DNA of 64,000 nt from Paramecium octaurelia (taxonomy: Eukaryota; Ciliophora; Oligohymenophorea; Peniculida; Parameciidae). The position numbers and the translations under genes were made by a program. Positions 11,650-24,383 of the stretch are shown piece after piece (within the stretch, counting starts at the first letter, position 1; the number at the start of each line of letters is the position of its first letter). The stretch spans positions 124,001-188,000 of the forward strand of contig CAJJDP010000053.1 in assembly GCA_905182995.1 (NCBI GenBank). Reading direction: 5' to 3'. Below the pieces are notes generated by a model, which was not told the DNA's origin, searched no databases, and saw only the letters and a list, made by a program, of their open reading frames with translations.

Positions 11650-13319
11650 TCACATAAACTCAACTAAGGATTTAGATAAATAAATTAATTAAGTTTCAAT
11701 TTTTGCTGCTACTGTTAGAAGTGTGATATGACACAATTCATCGGCTGATAGTTATAGTTAAATTTACTCAATATGAGATTTTGATATCACATTTGGAGTC
11801 CAAATAAGTATTTTTATGAATTATTTCAATTATTGTGGGAGTAGCTTCTCCATCTTTCATAATAAAAATATGTGATTTATGAATACCTATGCCCAATAAT
11901 CAATGTCTTCGTGTTGATATCTGAATTGTCCTTCTCCATAATAACGTATTGCTTTTCTGAAGGCAGTGGTTGCCACTTCCTCATTTCCAAATGAATTTCT
12001 TGTCATATGTTTTACTTCTTATAATAGATTATTGATAGCATCTGCTCCTTCTAAAAAGGCTTCTTTTAAAACAGGATAGCTATTCAATTAAAACGAATAT
12101 TCCTAATAATTTCTAAAGATTTTACTGAAGATCTCAAAACACTTTTGCTTTCGCAATAAGTTAATTCTGAGTGTGAAAAATGTTTAGAGAACTTTTCATC
12201 AAAATGTAACTTTAGTTGTTAATCTGTTTCTTCAACATAAAAACTGTATGATTAAGAGGTTTTTTATCTAATTTGAATTTGCATATGAGCTTCTTCAGGA
12301 GGAAGCTCATCCTCAAGTAGTGCAGATTGCTTAAGTTCTTGGAGTATGGATTCATTTTGGATAAAGTCAATCAAGGATTCATGTTAGCCATATTGAACGC
12401 TGTTATTCACAGAGTTGTTATCAACAGCGGCATCCATTTCTTTTACTAGGCCATTCCCCAATGAAAAACTCCCCAAATTATTGTAGAATATGAATATCAT
12501 CAAGGCTTACACTAATTCTTTTCTTCTCCACTTGCCTTTGAGTAATTTATGCAATTCTTTGGAGAGTTGAGGATCCCATGGTTTAGTTATCAACAGTTTA
12601 CATATGGGATCTAATTATTAAATGTGAGCATCTACGCAGTCATAGCCTACTTCTATCCAGTTCCTGTCTCCCTCGTTTAGATAGAATATCTGCGAGAGTA
12701 ATAGGTATAATTATTCGCACCCAGATGCAGCTGCCCCCTAGAATATTGAGAATATGCATACCATTATGGCCAAATAATATTTTTCATCTTGCAATAGTTT
12801 AGTCTTGGTATTGAACAAATTATCGAGTAGAAAAGTGTAAGATTTTAATAATTTAGGAAACCACAGTAAAGGAAATTCATGCAATCCAACTCTTCCATAA
12901 TTAAAATTAAATATCTTGAGCAAATGATCTTATAAATCTTAGGCTTTTAAAGCACCAATAACTGGCCAAGGCAATTGGAGGATCTTACCATCAATAAATT
13001 CATTGGCCACTTTCATAGAAGGAAATTGATTAAAAAACTTTGACACTTTGTGATGTTTCGGCTATTTTTTGTTGATAATTAATACAGAAATATTATATTC
13101 GGCTGCTAAATTCTCGTACAAACTTACAACTTAGGAAAGAGGTGTTTGATTGATCACAACAGCCAATTTGGCTTCCATTAAATTTCGAATTGATTAATCT
13201 TAACAACCCTGTAATTTTTCAAATTGCTAAATGCATTGATCTAGCATTTACTCGTCTTCATCTTTGTTCGTTAGATATTCAGGAAACGCTAGACGCACAT
13301 CTTCATTTTCTTAATCCAT
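11650..13319 (-). CDS. Sestrin-like protein
   Basis: Sestrins are stress-response regulators; animal forms bind GATOR2, sense leucine and restrain TORC1, and the N-domain has an alkylhydroperoxidase-like fold. Two introns (23 and 33 nt) give 537 residues, close to human sestrins. Matches seen: an N-domain helix set through a YYLAIMVCIFSIF region, then LDPICKLLITKPWDP...LLKG...LVQALMIFIFYNNLGSFSLGNGL, which tracks the sestrin segment ending ASFTFGCGI. The C-domain has FRKAIRYYGEGQFRYQHEDIDY and a final LLTVAAKIETQLIYLSKSLVEFM-type helix. The usual peroxidatic cysteine context is weak (SGCEQLY). Adjacent, same strand, to thiolase. Confidence 0.75.
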
Positions 13320-13370
13320 TTATATATAAATATATATAAATATATTCTTTTTTTATTTTGTACAATAAAC

Positions 13371-14632
13371 TCATTATTATTCATTTTCAATTAAGGCAGC
13401 AGCACCCATACCAGTAGCAATACACATAGAAATGACACCATACTTAGCCTTCTTTCTCTTCATTTCTGGTAATAAAGTGGCAACTTACCTGGCACCAGTA
13501 CATCCTAAAATTAATCATTCGTCATACCTAATGGATGTCCCAAAGCAATAGCACCACCCTTTGGATTAACTCTGCTTGGTTCAATACCAATCTTTTCAAC
13601 TGAGTAAACAGATTAACTGGCAAAGGCTTCATTGATTTCATAGATGCAGATGTCATTTGGTTTCAAAGCATTTTTTTACAATAATTATGGGATGGCAGCA
13701 GCTGGTCCAATACCCATGATATTGGGTGGTACACCAGCAACAGTGTAATCAACAAATCTTGCTAAGATTGGTAATCCCAATTTCTTGGCTACAGATCTTC
13801 TAGCTAAAAGAACAGCAGCAGCACCATCAGTGACTTATGAGGAGTTACCGGCTGTTGTTGATCCATCCTTTCCAAAGGCAGGCTTCAATTTGCCAAGGCC
13901 TTCAAGAGTAGTTTCCTTTCTGATTCCATCGTCTTCTGTAACAATGACTTCTTTGGTCTTGTCCCCATCTTTAATGAAGGTCTTGACTGGAATTATTTCA
14001 TCCTTGAATAACCCTTCTGATTATGCTTTGTAAGCCTTTTATTATGATTCATAAGCAAATTTATCTTATTACAATCTTGTGACTCCAAATTGGGCTGCAA
14101 CATTCTCAGAGGTTTATCCCATACCCAATAAGCAATCTCTTGCACATGGATGATCAAAGATAGCATCACTGAGTAATTCAGCGTTCATTTGACTTTACAT
14201 ATCATACATAGTCATTTGTTCAACTCCAGCTCCAATACCAATATCCAACATGCCAGATCTAATTTTGGCAGCGATGACAGCGCATGCTTCAATTCCTGAT
14301 GAACAGAATCTATTGATTGCTGTCAAACAAGTTGTATCTGGGAATCCAGACAAGAAGGCAGCCATTTTAGATACAATGGCACCACTTCCAGGTTGATTGA
14401 CATTACCAACAACGATGTCTTGGATCAATTTTGGATCAACCTTAGTTCTTTCCAAAAGACCTGTGAAGGCTGTGCTAAGGAGGATTTCAGGAGGAGTGTC
14501 TCTCAATAATCCTCTTTTGGCTTTGGTCAAAGGGGTTCTGACAGCACCACAAATGACAACATCGTTATCACTTCTTGGTGGGACAGGTGTACAATTATTG
14601 ACTTAAGCACTGAGATGTTGGACTCTTTGCAT
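13371..14632 (-). CDS. ACAA1: 3-ketoacyl-CoA thiolase, probably peroxisomal
   Basis: Last step of fatty-acid beta-oxidation: thiolytic cleavage of 3-ketoacyl-CoA to acetyl-CoA. One 23-nt intron gives 412 residues. Motifs: [28 protein letters not shown], the nucleophile region [17 protein letters not shown], and near the end GHPLGCTGARQVAT and [13 protein letters not shown]. The N-terminus [11 protein letters not shown] resembles a type 2 peroxisomal signal (R-V-x5-Q-V), although the final V departs from the usual L or A. Thiolases of the ACAA1 type normally carry this signal, so peroxisomal location is likely. Confidence 0.93.
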
Positions 14633-14710
14633 GAATAAGATATTTTATTTAATTAAATTGCAAATAATTGTTTTTGTATTTGGATAAATCTCCATTCCTA
14701 AAATTAGAAT

Positions 14711-16063
14711 TCATGGAATGTTAATTGGGACATACACAAATGGGAAGAAATCCTCAGTGTCCTCTAATTCTTCTTTCGTTCCATATAATCCTACTTGAGA
14801 AGGATCAGCAAACAATTTCAAAAGGGATTATTGAACCTTCTTCTCTTTTCCTTGATCTGGCTATGAGATTACATAGAATTTATTCATACTTTAAGAATGC
14901 ATTAAATATTTGGTTCAGCTGCTCCAAATCTCATAGCAATATCCACAACTAATCTGAGAACCTTCAAATGCATATATGTAATGTATAAGTCACTAAATGC
15001 TTTTTCGCATGCTTATTTTAATGTAGTCTATATAATTTATATGGATGTTCTGATACATTCATGTGATCTGATTTAGACTTGAGATCCAATCTCAATTTTT
15101 CTCTTTCTTTTGATTCTTATGATTTGTATTCAAATTCTTTAACAGTAATTCTCAATTTATCTCTTGCCTTTTAAATGAATTCCTCGACTGGAGTTTACTT
15201 CTACTTTTTTCCCTTGTCATCATCGCCTTTATCAGCAACATCGATGTCATGATCCTTATCGAAAGATTGCTTAACAATCACAACTCTCCAAATTGTCAAA
15301 TTATCTTTATCTTCAATTTAGAATTATCTATATATTTATTGTCTAATAAATACCTTGCTGATTATGGCACAACATTTTCACATAAAAATTCATAACAAGC
15401 CAACCATTCTTGAATCTATGTCTTTGGTACAATAGCAACCAAAGTTGTTAGATAATCGCTGTAAATGAAATCTCTTGGTTTGACGATGGGTTCTTTTAAG
15501 ACATCAACCAAGTCCCTCACCAATAGATTTCCTTCCTTCCTTGCCACTTGTTAACTCTGATTCTTCAATTCCTAATAACTTGTTGATTTTTGCCTCAAAT
15601 CTGTCTCCACATGGGTTGCTCTCTAATCAGCATAAATAAATTGTTTACGGATGAAATTGCCTTGACTAATTCGGTTAATGCTGATGCTCTTGGGAAGGTT
15701 TGGTCATTCCATCTGAATTAGAATAAGAAATTCTCAATGCTCTCTAAGAATAATATTTCTTATCATACATGGACCCTCTTTCAATTCAATTATGAAGTCA
15801 TAACTAACCTTCTCTGTGACATCCAAATACTATCTCTCAATCTTCTTAAGCAAACTCTCCACAACTGATTCCTATTTCAACAAACTATCATTGATGAACA
15901 TCAAGTGATCCAAATTCCCCAACTTGAATTTTCCTATCTCTGTCTGCAAAATTCTTCCCTTAGCTTACCTCGATATCCCAGAAGTCAGAACGTGTTTCTC
16001 CATCTCCAACCAAGCCGTCTATTCGTTAGACTTGTGAGGAGCACCAATCAGATAGTATACCAT
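14711..16063 (-). CDS. VMA5: V-type ATPase subunit C
   Basis: Peripheral-stalk subunit of V1, which links V1 to Vo and controls reversible assembly of the proton pump on acidic compartments. Five introns (25, 26, 26, 29 and 29 nt) give 405 residues, near the yeast and human size. Visible: start MVYYLIGAPHKSN, LGNLDHLMFINDSLLKQE, QFRWNDQTFPRASALTELV, LVRDLVDVLKEP, VVAIVPKTQIQEW, ACEKAFSDLYITYMHLKVLR, MRFGAAEPN and the closing FFPFVYVPINIP. The short linker rich in D and K near residue 265 is more acidic than I would expect. Confidence 0.93.
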
Positions 16064-16640
16064 GTGTTATATTAAGATATTTTAATTTAATCTGCAAATA
16101 ATTATTACTTATCCACACATTATCTCCTCATTTTATCATCTAAGTCCTTTCTTCTCCAATCGTCGCATGATTTGATAATTATCCCTATTTATAAAATAAT
16201 AGCACTCTATATGCCTTATAAATCACTTTATACACTATAGCAATTAAATATAAATCAGAATTTATGTTAACTTTTTATTATAGTAACATACCTAACCTAA
16301 ATATAATTACTACAATAAATTAAATTCATCAAATTCTTATCAAATGAACATATAAATAAAATTTATGAACCAAGTAAAAATTATATAAAAAACAATTACT
16401 TCTTTACTAAATTATTTGTTTGTTTGATTCTAAATTAGCACATGATGCTATTTGTTAAACTGAATTATATATTAATAAAATAAAATGTTAAAATTAGTCA
16501 AAAATGTGTATCAAAAGGTAAGACCTATTGTTAATACTTTTGATGACTTATAACGTGTTATTTAAGTTACCAATTTATTGGAAAATAAGAAATTATAAAA
16601 TATGTTTATACTCGATAAAAACATACAGATTCATATCTGT
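16064..16640. other. 577-nt gap, no gene seen
   Basis: Lies upstream of the V-ATPase C gene and downstream of the Myb gene, both minus strand. Very AT-rich. It presumably contains the V-ATPase promoter. No supported frame. Confidence 0.5.
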
Positions 16641-17405
16641 TCAACATGGTTGGATAACATTTGACGTACATGGCAATAAATAAGGGGGAGGAGGGCAAGT
16701 TAAAATCGGATAAAATATTTAAAAGGAGGGAAAGTTATTCACTGGACTCATTTAAGGATAACTGTTCGTACTCATTGGTAGCATGTATTATTAAGTATTA
16801 TTCCAATAAATTTAAACTGAGTAATCTTGAGAATGAATTTCATCTATTTTATTTTGTTTTTAATCAGTCTTTGTTATTTTTACTTATTCTGGAACAATGT
16901 AATACGGGTTCTTAACTCCATAATATTTCGATCTAAGATAAGAATAAAATCGATTCTTTATGCTATTTTCCGATCTCCCATTCAATTGTTTCTATATGGC
17001 ACTCCATTTCCCACCAATTTTTTTATATATTTCTATTAATTATTCATCCTCTTCTAAGCTCCAAGGCTCATTATTCAAATCTGGGTGCAATTGGTTCAAA
17101 TAGTGCTCTCTAATTTATTTACCTGATCTATTTGGCATTAATTTGGCGATTCTACTCCAATGATAGCCATATTCTTTGACTAAACTCTTTAGTTTATCAT
17201 CTTCTTCTGAAGTCCATTATCTTCTCAGCTTATAGCCTTTGATTCGCTTCCATCTCTGAGCACATTGTGATGGATTTCTCCCTCCAATTCGGCGAGCGAC
17301 TTCAATCCAGTCCAATCCCATGCTTTATCGCAATTCTTACAATTGATGATCTTCTTCAATGGTCCAAGCCTTACGTTAAGGGGCTATTAAGTCAGATGGT
17401 AACAT
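16641..17405 (-). CDS. Three-repeat Myb DNA-binding protein
   Basis: Intron-free, 254 residues. Three Myb repeats fill residues 10-165: KAWTIEEDHQLQELRQSMG...W, RQWTSEEDDKLKSLVKEYG...W, and EPWSLEEDEQLIEIYKKIGG...W. Recognition-helix stretches NPSQCAQRWKRI, SGKQIREHYLNQL and SENSIKNRFYSYLR follow each. This is the R1R2R3 arrangement of c-Myb/3R-Myb factors, which in animals and plants control cell-cycle genes. The first tryptophan of each repeat is present. The tail is short, Q- and P-rich with a PPPPYLLP-like end and no recognisable control domain. Nuclear by inference. Confidence 0.92.
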
Positions 17406-18206
17406 TCTCCTAATAAATTTATTTTTGTTTTACTTAATCAATCAGATATCCCTTTTAATATCAAAATTCAGTTATTTCAATACTCTTTTTTAATTCTTTA
17501 TTTAAATTTAACAATCGTTCAGTGATATATCTTACCTTCATAAACTAAATTTTATGAATAGCTTACAAATGTCACGCTATAAAGAATTTAGAAATTCAGA
17601 TGGGACATTATATTTTGAAATTTCTTGTTTAATATTAAATAAAAACAGCTATTAATTACTGTAGATCGTGAAAAAGGGAAATCCCATTACTGGACATCGC
17701 GTTCTAATGATATGATAACACAATATAGGAGTTCCCTAGTTTTTTTCATTGCACCAAAAATAATAATATTTATTAGTTTCTCATTCCATCTTAAAATAAA
17801 TTAAAAAGAACATGATTAAAGATGAAATATGATGCTCTGTCATACTAAGTGTCAGTCGACTACTCTCAGTCTGTAAAAATCATTTTTGGCTAAGTTTATA
17901 ATATATCATTCATTAAAATTAGAATAGGGGAATATAAAATTATCAATTAATTTTAATACAATTAATTAAAGTTATTATCTATTTTAATTAAATGACTTTT
18001 ATATTTTGACAATGGATTAAGTATAAATAATGAATAAAACAATTTTAAATGGACTAAGTAATTTTTAGAAATATTAAATTACAAATAATAGTAATCTTGA
18101 ATCAATTCTTTTTACTAATTCAAAAGAAGAAGATATATAGATTAATGGAATAATAATGATAATGATGCAAATATAATAATAATAATGCAAATATAATTGA
18201 TATTGA
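17406..18206. other. 801-nt gap, no convincing gene
   Basis: Upstream region of the Myb gene. One open frame on the plus strand, 17554 to about 17740, starts MNSLQMSRYKEFRNSDG and runs near 62 codons, but nothing supports it as a gene. The rest is AT-rich with short direct repeats such as ATGCAAATATAAT near 18165-18195. Confidence 0.45.
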
Positions 18207-19094
18207 TCATTAAATGGGTCTTTTTGATTTGTAATATTCTATTTTATTATCTTTTTTTTCAAAGTCTTCCTTAATTAGTTGTTCTCCTAGTCTGGCTAGG
18301 TCCAAATAATGAATTTAAGTCTAACATATGTTCTAGGATAGTTATAATTACTTACTTCTGATAAAAAGGTTTTAGAGGCTTCTCCTTGTTCTAGAAGATC
18401 ATCTATCATTTCATAATCTTCAATTTTTTCAAGTTCACACTTCATCATGTATTTATCAAAGTTTGTATTGAAATCTAGACATTTGTCATCAATATCTCTT
18501 AAGGACTTCAAATGCAGGTATAATTTGTAGGTTGAATCAAATTATTAAATTACTTATAAATTTTGAACTAGAATTTTATTGCTTGCTAATTCATTCTAAG
18601 TTATTTAATTAACAATCATTTGCTAATACTTCAATTGATCATATTTTGGTTGAAGTATGCCTCTCAACTTATCCAAAAATATTGGATGATAAATTAAGTC
18701 CTTTTCCCATCTTCTAATTACAGCATAGGCCTTCTCCAAATCTGCAATATCATCCACTTAACTAAACTTAAATTCACTAATTACTATGCATAATCTATGA
18801 TTAACTTCTTCAATTTTTGACCGAAACACTTCACATAGGGATAATCCATTCTTTTGGCATTTTTTTCATCAAGGATGATCTAATGAATGAGGAACAAATA
18901 GAGTTTCTTTCTCTCCTTCCTTGCACTAATGAACTCATTTTCAATAATGAAGGCAACCATGCCGCTGTGTTCCGGGAAAGTGGAACAATAATTTGAAGTT
19001 TCTAAAAAATATGAAAAGGTTTAGTCTTACATTTAATAGAATCCTGTAATTCAGTAATTTCCCTCACCTGTCTCTCTAATTGTTTGATGTCCAT
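18207..19094 (-). CDS. CID (CTD-interacting) domain protein, RPRD-like
   Basis: CID domains bind the phosphorylated C-terminal tail of RNA polymerase II; RPRD1-type proteins add a coiled coil and recruit tail phosphatases. Three introns (29, 23 and 23 nt) give 270 residues. The helical CID runs from MDIKQLERQVREITELQDSI through SARKERKKLYLFLIHQIIL (matching the family's R-x-x-x-LYL-x-x-I helix) to VDDIADLEKAYAVIRRW and FLDKLRGIL. The remainder is coiled-coil-like with many K, E and D. Nuclear role is inferred from the family. Divergently placed from the T-protein gene with a 225-nt shared upstream region. Confidence 0.72.
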
Positions 19095-19319
19095 TGTGGC
19101 AAAATAAAATAATATTTTTGGATTAAATTATCACTTTAAATATTCTTCAAGTTTTAATTTATCAACTAAATATTGTGTCTGCTCAAAATATTAGAGCCAT
19201 ATTAGAAATACGTCGACACAAATTCTAATTAAGTGAGATGAATAATTGGAATCTCACTTTCATTAATAAAATAATATGTAATGAAATAAATGATATTAAT
19301 TGCATTCAAATAATAAAAT

Positions 19320-20585
19320 ATGAAAAAGATATCTTATAGTTTCACCTAGTTAATGAAATTGCATTTGCATGATTATCATGTCAATCTCAAAGCCAAAATG
19401 GTTCCATTTGCTGGTTATGATATGCCTGTCCAATATCCACAAGGTGTTTTGAAGGAGCATCTGTATTGCAGAGAGTCATGTGGATTGTTTGATGTATCAC
19501 ACATGGGACAAGTCAAAGTCTTTGGAGAAGACAGAATGAAATTCGTAGAAACCCTCACCACTGGAGAATTCCAAAGTATGTATTATTGTCATTAATCAAT
19601 CAATTAGCAAAGAAATCAGGACAAAGCGTATTGTGCTTGATTTTGAATGAAAAAGCAGGCATCATTGATGATACAATAGTTGCTAAAAGGGATGATCATA
19701 TGTATCAATTTTTATTCAATATAAAAGTCACATCGTTGTAAATGCTGGCAACAAGTTTATCGATATGAAACAAATGGATAAAATCATTAAGGATTATAAC
19801 TACAAAGTCTAGTATGAGTATCTCAAAGACAAACCTTTGATAGCTGTCTAAGGTAGTAATATGAATCTATTTTTAGGACCAAATGCTCACAAAGTTTTGA
19901 ACGAAGTCTTCGGAACAGAATACAATTTAGACAAGATACCATTTATGTTTATGGTGAATATCTAGAAGAATGGAATAGACTATCAAATCAATAGATGTGG
20001 ATACACAGGTGAAGATGGCTACGAAATATCTGTTGAGAGTTCTAAAGCATAAGAATTATGTGAGAAATTATTGGCAACCAAAATGGCTTAATTCTGTGGT
20101 TTGGGAGCCAGAGATTCATTACGTCTAGAAGCTGGATTGTGTTTACATGGCCATGAAATGGATGACACCATCTCCCCTTATGAAGCCAAATTAATGTGGA
20201 CTGTCAGAAAACCCAATGTATTTGATTGTATTTAATAATGTAGAAGGAGACTGGAAAATACAATGAATCTGCTGCCTTTATTGGTAGAGATGCCTTACCC
20301 CAAAGACAAAAGGATGCCAAATTCAAAAGAATGGGTTTCATTACCCAATCAGGAATTGCTAGACCACCTTGTGACATTGAATTCTAAGGACAAAAGGTTG
20401 GTTCAGTTACAAGTGGCACTTATTCACCTAATCTAAAGAAAGGTTTAGGCTTTGCTTTCATTAATAATGAATATGCCAAAGATGGAACCCAATTATAAGC
20501 CGACATTAGAGGATCCAAAGTTAATATCACTTTGAGTCCAACTCCATTTGTACCATAGAGATATTATAAACCAGAGAAAAAGTGA
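19320..20585 (+). CDS. AMT: Aminomethyltransferase (glycine cleavage T protein)
   Basis: Mitochondrial enzyme that takes the aminomethyl group from H protein and makes 5,10-methylene-THF and ammonia. Four introns (32, 26, 24 and 26 nt) give 385 residues. Motifs: [73 protein letters not shown], and a C-terminal IGRDAL...[16 protein letters not shown] barrel. The start at 19320 adds [11 protein letters not shown], basic and hydroxyl-rich, fitting a targeting presequence; an inner ATG at 19353 is possible. Converges on the next gene with a 25-nt gap. Confidence 0.94.
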
Positions 20586-20610
20586 TTGACTGTTTATTTA
20601 GAAATAATAA

Positions 20611-21844
20611 TCAAAAAATTTTACTATCTAATTTTCTATCAAAGATTTTCTTTACAGAATTACTTTCATAAAATCTATTTGCAAAAGAAGATTCTTGATC
20701 TGAATTTATGTGGTAAGATCTTAATATTACTTATTTTTACTTATTAAATTCTGATGTATACTATCCTTCAAAACTAGCATTGAATAATTTTGGACTCATT
20801 GGGCGCATTAATTTTGAAGGAATTCTATTAAACTGTTATTATTAGTAATACGAAGATGTACTTTCTTTGACTAACTACTCGGAGTTTTCAGCAAAGGGTC
20901 CTCTGATTAAAATTTGAATACATACAATTTTGCAATCTTTTATAAAGGAGATCTTTCTGTTCTTACGTTTTTGAATTCTCGAGTATAACTGGTTTCCGAA
21001 ATAAATGGCAAATTTTATGGCTCCATTGAGGATGTCTCTCTTGTCATCTTGCCAGGATATTGAGGTTTCCAATTTTAAAATTAAGATCTATAAGTTGATA
21101 AATAAGACGAATGGCTTAAATTAGGGTTGAAATCTTGCTTAGGAGATTTTCTCTTTTTTTCCAACTTAAATGGCAGATATTGGGACTTCTATAAATATTT
21201 TACATACATTATAGACACTCCCAGCGTATAGTTATTTAAGGTTTTTGCCCCACATTTAATCATGAGCCTTCGACTAATCCAATAGAACATCTTAGTTTCC
21301 TACATTGCCATTTTGATAATCCTATTGGTATTAACTTTGAATAGCCTTTTACTGAAATTTATTTTTAAGTGCTTGCAGTTTAGATTGCTATACATAAAGA
21401 GCTAATCATAATCCTATGTATAAAATTACTCATTAGCCCTAAAAAAAAGGCTGGATTGGATTCGATAACTTCTTCTATAGTCTAAGATTTTTCAACTAAA
21501 TCGTTCCAAATTGGATGATCTGCAGGAAATATTTCAATAACAGTTTGATACAAACTCTTATCTGAATCCAAACCTTATAATTTTGGAAGTAAATTTATTT
21601 TATTCTTTTAGAGAGAATTGTTTAATCTATGTTCTTGTGATTTTAACTCTTCGTTTTACTAATCATTATAATAGCATTTTCTAATTTCCAACCTATCAGT
21701 AAGTGGAATGAGATGATGTTTTTATTTAAGCAGTGATCGCTTCTTAGGTGATTATTGAGCACTCTACTCCTGAGACATTTTCTCTTAACTGGTTGATTTA
21801 TTACTTAATACAAACGAATCGCTACTTTGAAGACCAGACTTCAT
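20611..21844 (-). CDS. Conserved-looking hypothetical protein
   Basis: One 31-nt intron gives 400 residues. The N-terminal third is polar with a K-rich patch (SPKKRSLLKQKHHL). A hydrophobic helix-like stretch follows (FFLGLMSNFIHRIMISSL), then LDQSKAHDQMWGKNLKQLY and a compact mixed segment around SISWQDDKRDILNGAIKFAIYF. The tail is Q- and S-rich. In-frame ATGs lie upstream to about 21940, possibly as a first exon joined by a longer intron, so the start is uncertain. No family recognised. Confidence 0.6.
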
Positions 21845-23005
21845 TTCATTCCTGATAAACATTATTATATAGATAATTTAATAATTATCATAATATTATC
21901 TTCTTACTTTTTACCCCTCTACACCCACAGCCATCTCGATTTTAAGTGAGTTTGCAGAAGCTGAAATAAGATTGCAATGCTCATTAAAGGATTAAAAATT
22001 CGGAAAACTTTTTGCTCATCTAGTTATTACTTTAGAAATAACAATCAGTAGGATATGCCTGAAAATGATTCCATTTTCATAGTTTAATTGCCTTCGAATT
22101 TGAGCAACCTAATAAATAAAAGAAGGTATAATGTTTATTATTAAATATTCATTTACAATAAATCTAGAAACTTGGATGTAATTCAATCTATTATTGGAAA
22201 TTGTGTTTGTCCTATAAATTATTGATCTATTTATGAAAAATAATAGAAATAGCCAATCAATTTCCAATATTTTTCATAATTTTTAAATAATGAAATTTAG
22301 CAATTAAGGTTTTTATTTCAAATAATAAAATCAAAGCTTGATGGAATAAGTGTTATATTAGTCTCATAACTAATAAGTATAAAAAGGTGATTCTGCAACA
22401 TTTAATAGCATATATTAATAATATAAAGATGCTGTAACTGAAAGACGTTTATTAAAAAACTTAAGTTTTATAAAATCATAATGGTTTAGATTGCTATTGA
22501 ACTATGTTTTTAACTAAGATGTTTTAAAAAGGAATCTTATATTCATCATGTTTATGATCTACAAATTTTGTTTTACAAAATTACATAATATAAAAAGTTT
22601 TGCTAATCTTAAGGTCAGTGAATTTAATTATTTAGTATTTTCTCCGTAATCTAAATAAAAAGCAGCAGCCATTCTTGAACAATGAATTTAAACAAATTTT
22701 AGATTTAATATCTCTTTTAATATCAGTTATTTTCAATAAAAACTTTATAAATATACATTTAATGAAAAGAAAAATACATATTTTCGAGGGATATTAACTG
22801 ATGCAAAATTATAGAAAGAGTGTGATAAATTTAAAAAAAAAATTAAAAGTACGTTCTCATTACAATAATATTTTTCATAATATTAAATTTAATATTCATA
22901 AATTAATATACTGAATTCCCCGAGTAATCCAACCATGTTTTTCACATCAAGTCATGAGTTAAGTATGAATATGTAATTAACCTGAGGTTCATGTATTTTT
23001 CTACT
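21845..23005. other. 1.16-kb gap with two weak small ORFs
   Basis: Two candidates only. Plus strand 21977-22225, one 42-nt intron, 68 residues starting MLIKGLKIRKTFCSSSYYF. Minus strand 22476-22672, one 26-nt intron, 56 residues starting MAAAFYLDYGENTKQLNS. Both end at TGA and total a multiple of three after splicing, but other frames here are also open and no family is recognised. The right end should hold the promoter of the RNase III-fold gene. Confidence 0.3.
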
Positions 23006-24170
23006 ATGAAAATTATTAATGTTATTTTTGCATTTTATTTTTACGCAATTAATTATACTTAAATATTGTACATTAGCAGCAAAATTTCTTGGAAATAAAT
23101 ATATTATTTATCTAATTAGGGATTGGAAATGCTATTGTAACTTCTCTAATTTAAAAATAAAAATCTACTAATTCGAGCTTTGACAAATAAAATTCATGAA
23201 TTGGAATATAATCAAAAATCGAATTAAACATATGTGTATGGAAATAATGAAGATTTGACCGTTGCAGGTTAACAGTTTTTGGAATTTTATTTTTATGACT
23301 ACATGTTGCTTCAAGGGTATTATTCACTTTTAGCCTTTAGATACCCCAACCAGTTATCATACTTTAAAAAGCCAAATGATATTATTTAATTAAGGTAGAG
23401 GTTGATAAACGATCAAAACTTGGCAGAAATCGGGTATCAATTGAATCTTTAAAATTTTTTGAAAGTTGGCAACCAAATTCAATTAAAGTAATGCAATTGT
23501 ATATAATTTAGAACTAATTAAAAAGTATTGGCTGACACAATCAAGGCCTTGATCATAGCACAATATTATGATAAGTATTAGGACTTGGAATCTTTAAGAG
23601 ACCTTCTGTATCCTGTGATGGAATTCTTAATAAATAAGTAGGCTATAATAAAATATCTTGGGTAGAGTGTAGCAGGAATAAATTCTCCAAACGTAATACA
23701 ATCCAAAGTCTAGTTTTATTGAATATTTAACAACAATTAAGGAAGAAATTGAAGTGTTGCCCAAAATGATAGTTGAGTGGAAAAAGAATCAGAAAAACAA
23801 CAATTAGTCAGTGTTTTTAATTTAGCTTGAATTAGATATTTAGAGTAAAATTTAGGCTGAAATTTATCAATTGAAAATAGAGAAGCAAGGAATTAGTAAG
23901 AAAATCACGGAGTAGCAAGTTTATTTAGAGGCTTTGCAAGATTTAAAACGATGGCTGTCAACTCATCACTAAAATTAAAGTTAGTAAGTAGAGCTATAAT
24001 TGGAACAATAAATTAATCTCTCGACTACTTTAGATTCAAAGCAATTCAATAACATAAATACTACTGTTTATGAATTTGCAGATTAGCTAGATAATGAGGA
24101 AAACTAAACAGAATTTTATGATTAATTATCATAAATGTTAATTTAAATGGCAGGGAAGAATGAATTATGA
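23006..24170 (+). CDS. RNase III-fold protein, probably mitoribosomal mL44
   Basis: One 34-nt intron gives 376 residues. The RNase III fold is seen as FKNKNLLIRALTNKIHELEY, then NNEDLTVAGQQFLEFYFYDYM in place of the catalytic signature, LRQRLINDQNLAEIGYQLN, and KVLADTIKALIIAQYYD. A GISKKITEQQVYLEALQDL stretch follows, resembling a double-stranded RNA-binding domain. Acidic catalytic positions are altered (Q where D is expected in the signature; IKAL for FEAL). A dead RNase III fold plus dsRBD is the build of mL44. The next gene being mL41 supports this. A Dicer-like remnant is the alternative. The start is uncertain: the N-terminus MKIINVIFAFYFYAI is hydrophobic, and translation could begin at the ATG in GLEMLLQ. 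Confidence 0.6.
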
Positions 24171-24383
24171 CAAAAGCCACATGAAACTTGTTATAGAGGT
24201 ACATAATCGAATAAATAATAAAATTATAATATTCAATATTCTCACCACCTCGGCTAGAAACTAATTCAGAATTAATGTTATAGATGTCTATTTATGTGCT
24301 CATTAATTTGAATTGCTAATTCTTAAGAATCCTCACATGAGAGGAATAGTTGGGATATTAATTTTTATATTATCATAAATTAA

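Noticed and set aside
13785-14606. Several plus-strand ORFs over the thiolase
   Set aside because: Antisense to a strongly conserved gene.
17554-17741. Short ORF upstream of the Myb gene
   Set aside because: TGA-only frames of this length are expected by chance in such AT-rich DNA; no domain or splicing support.
23006-24170. Active Dicer-like RNase III
   Set aside because: Catalytic acidic positions are changed and there is only one RNase III domain plus a dsRBD-like tail; mL44 fits better.
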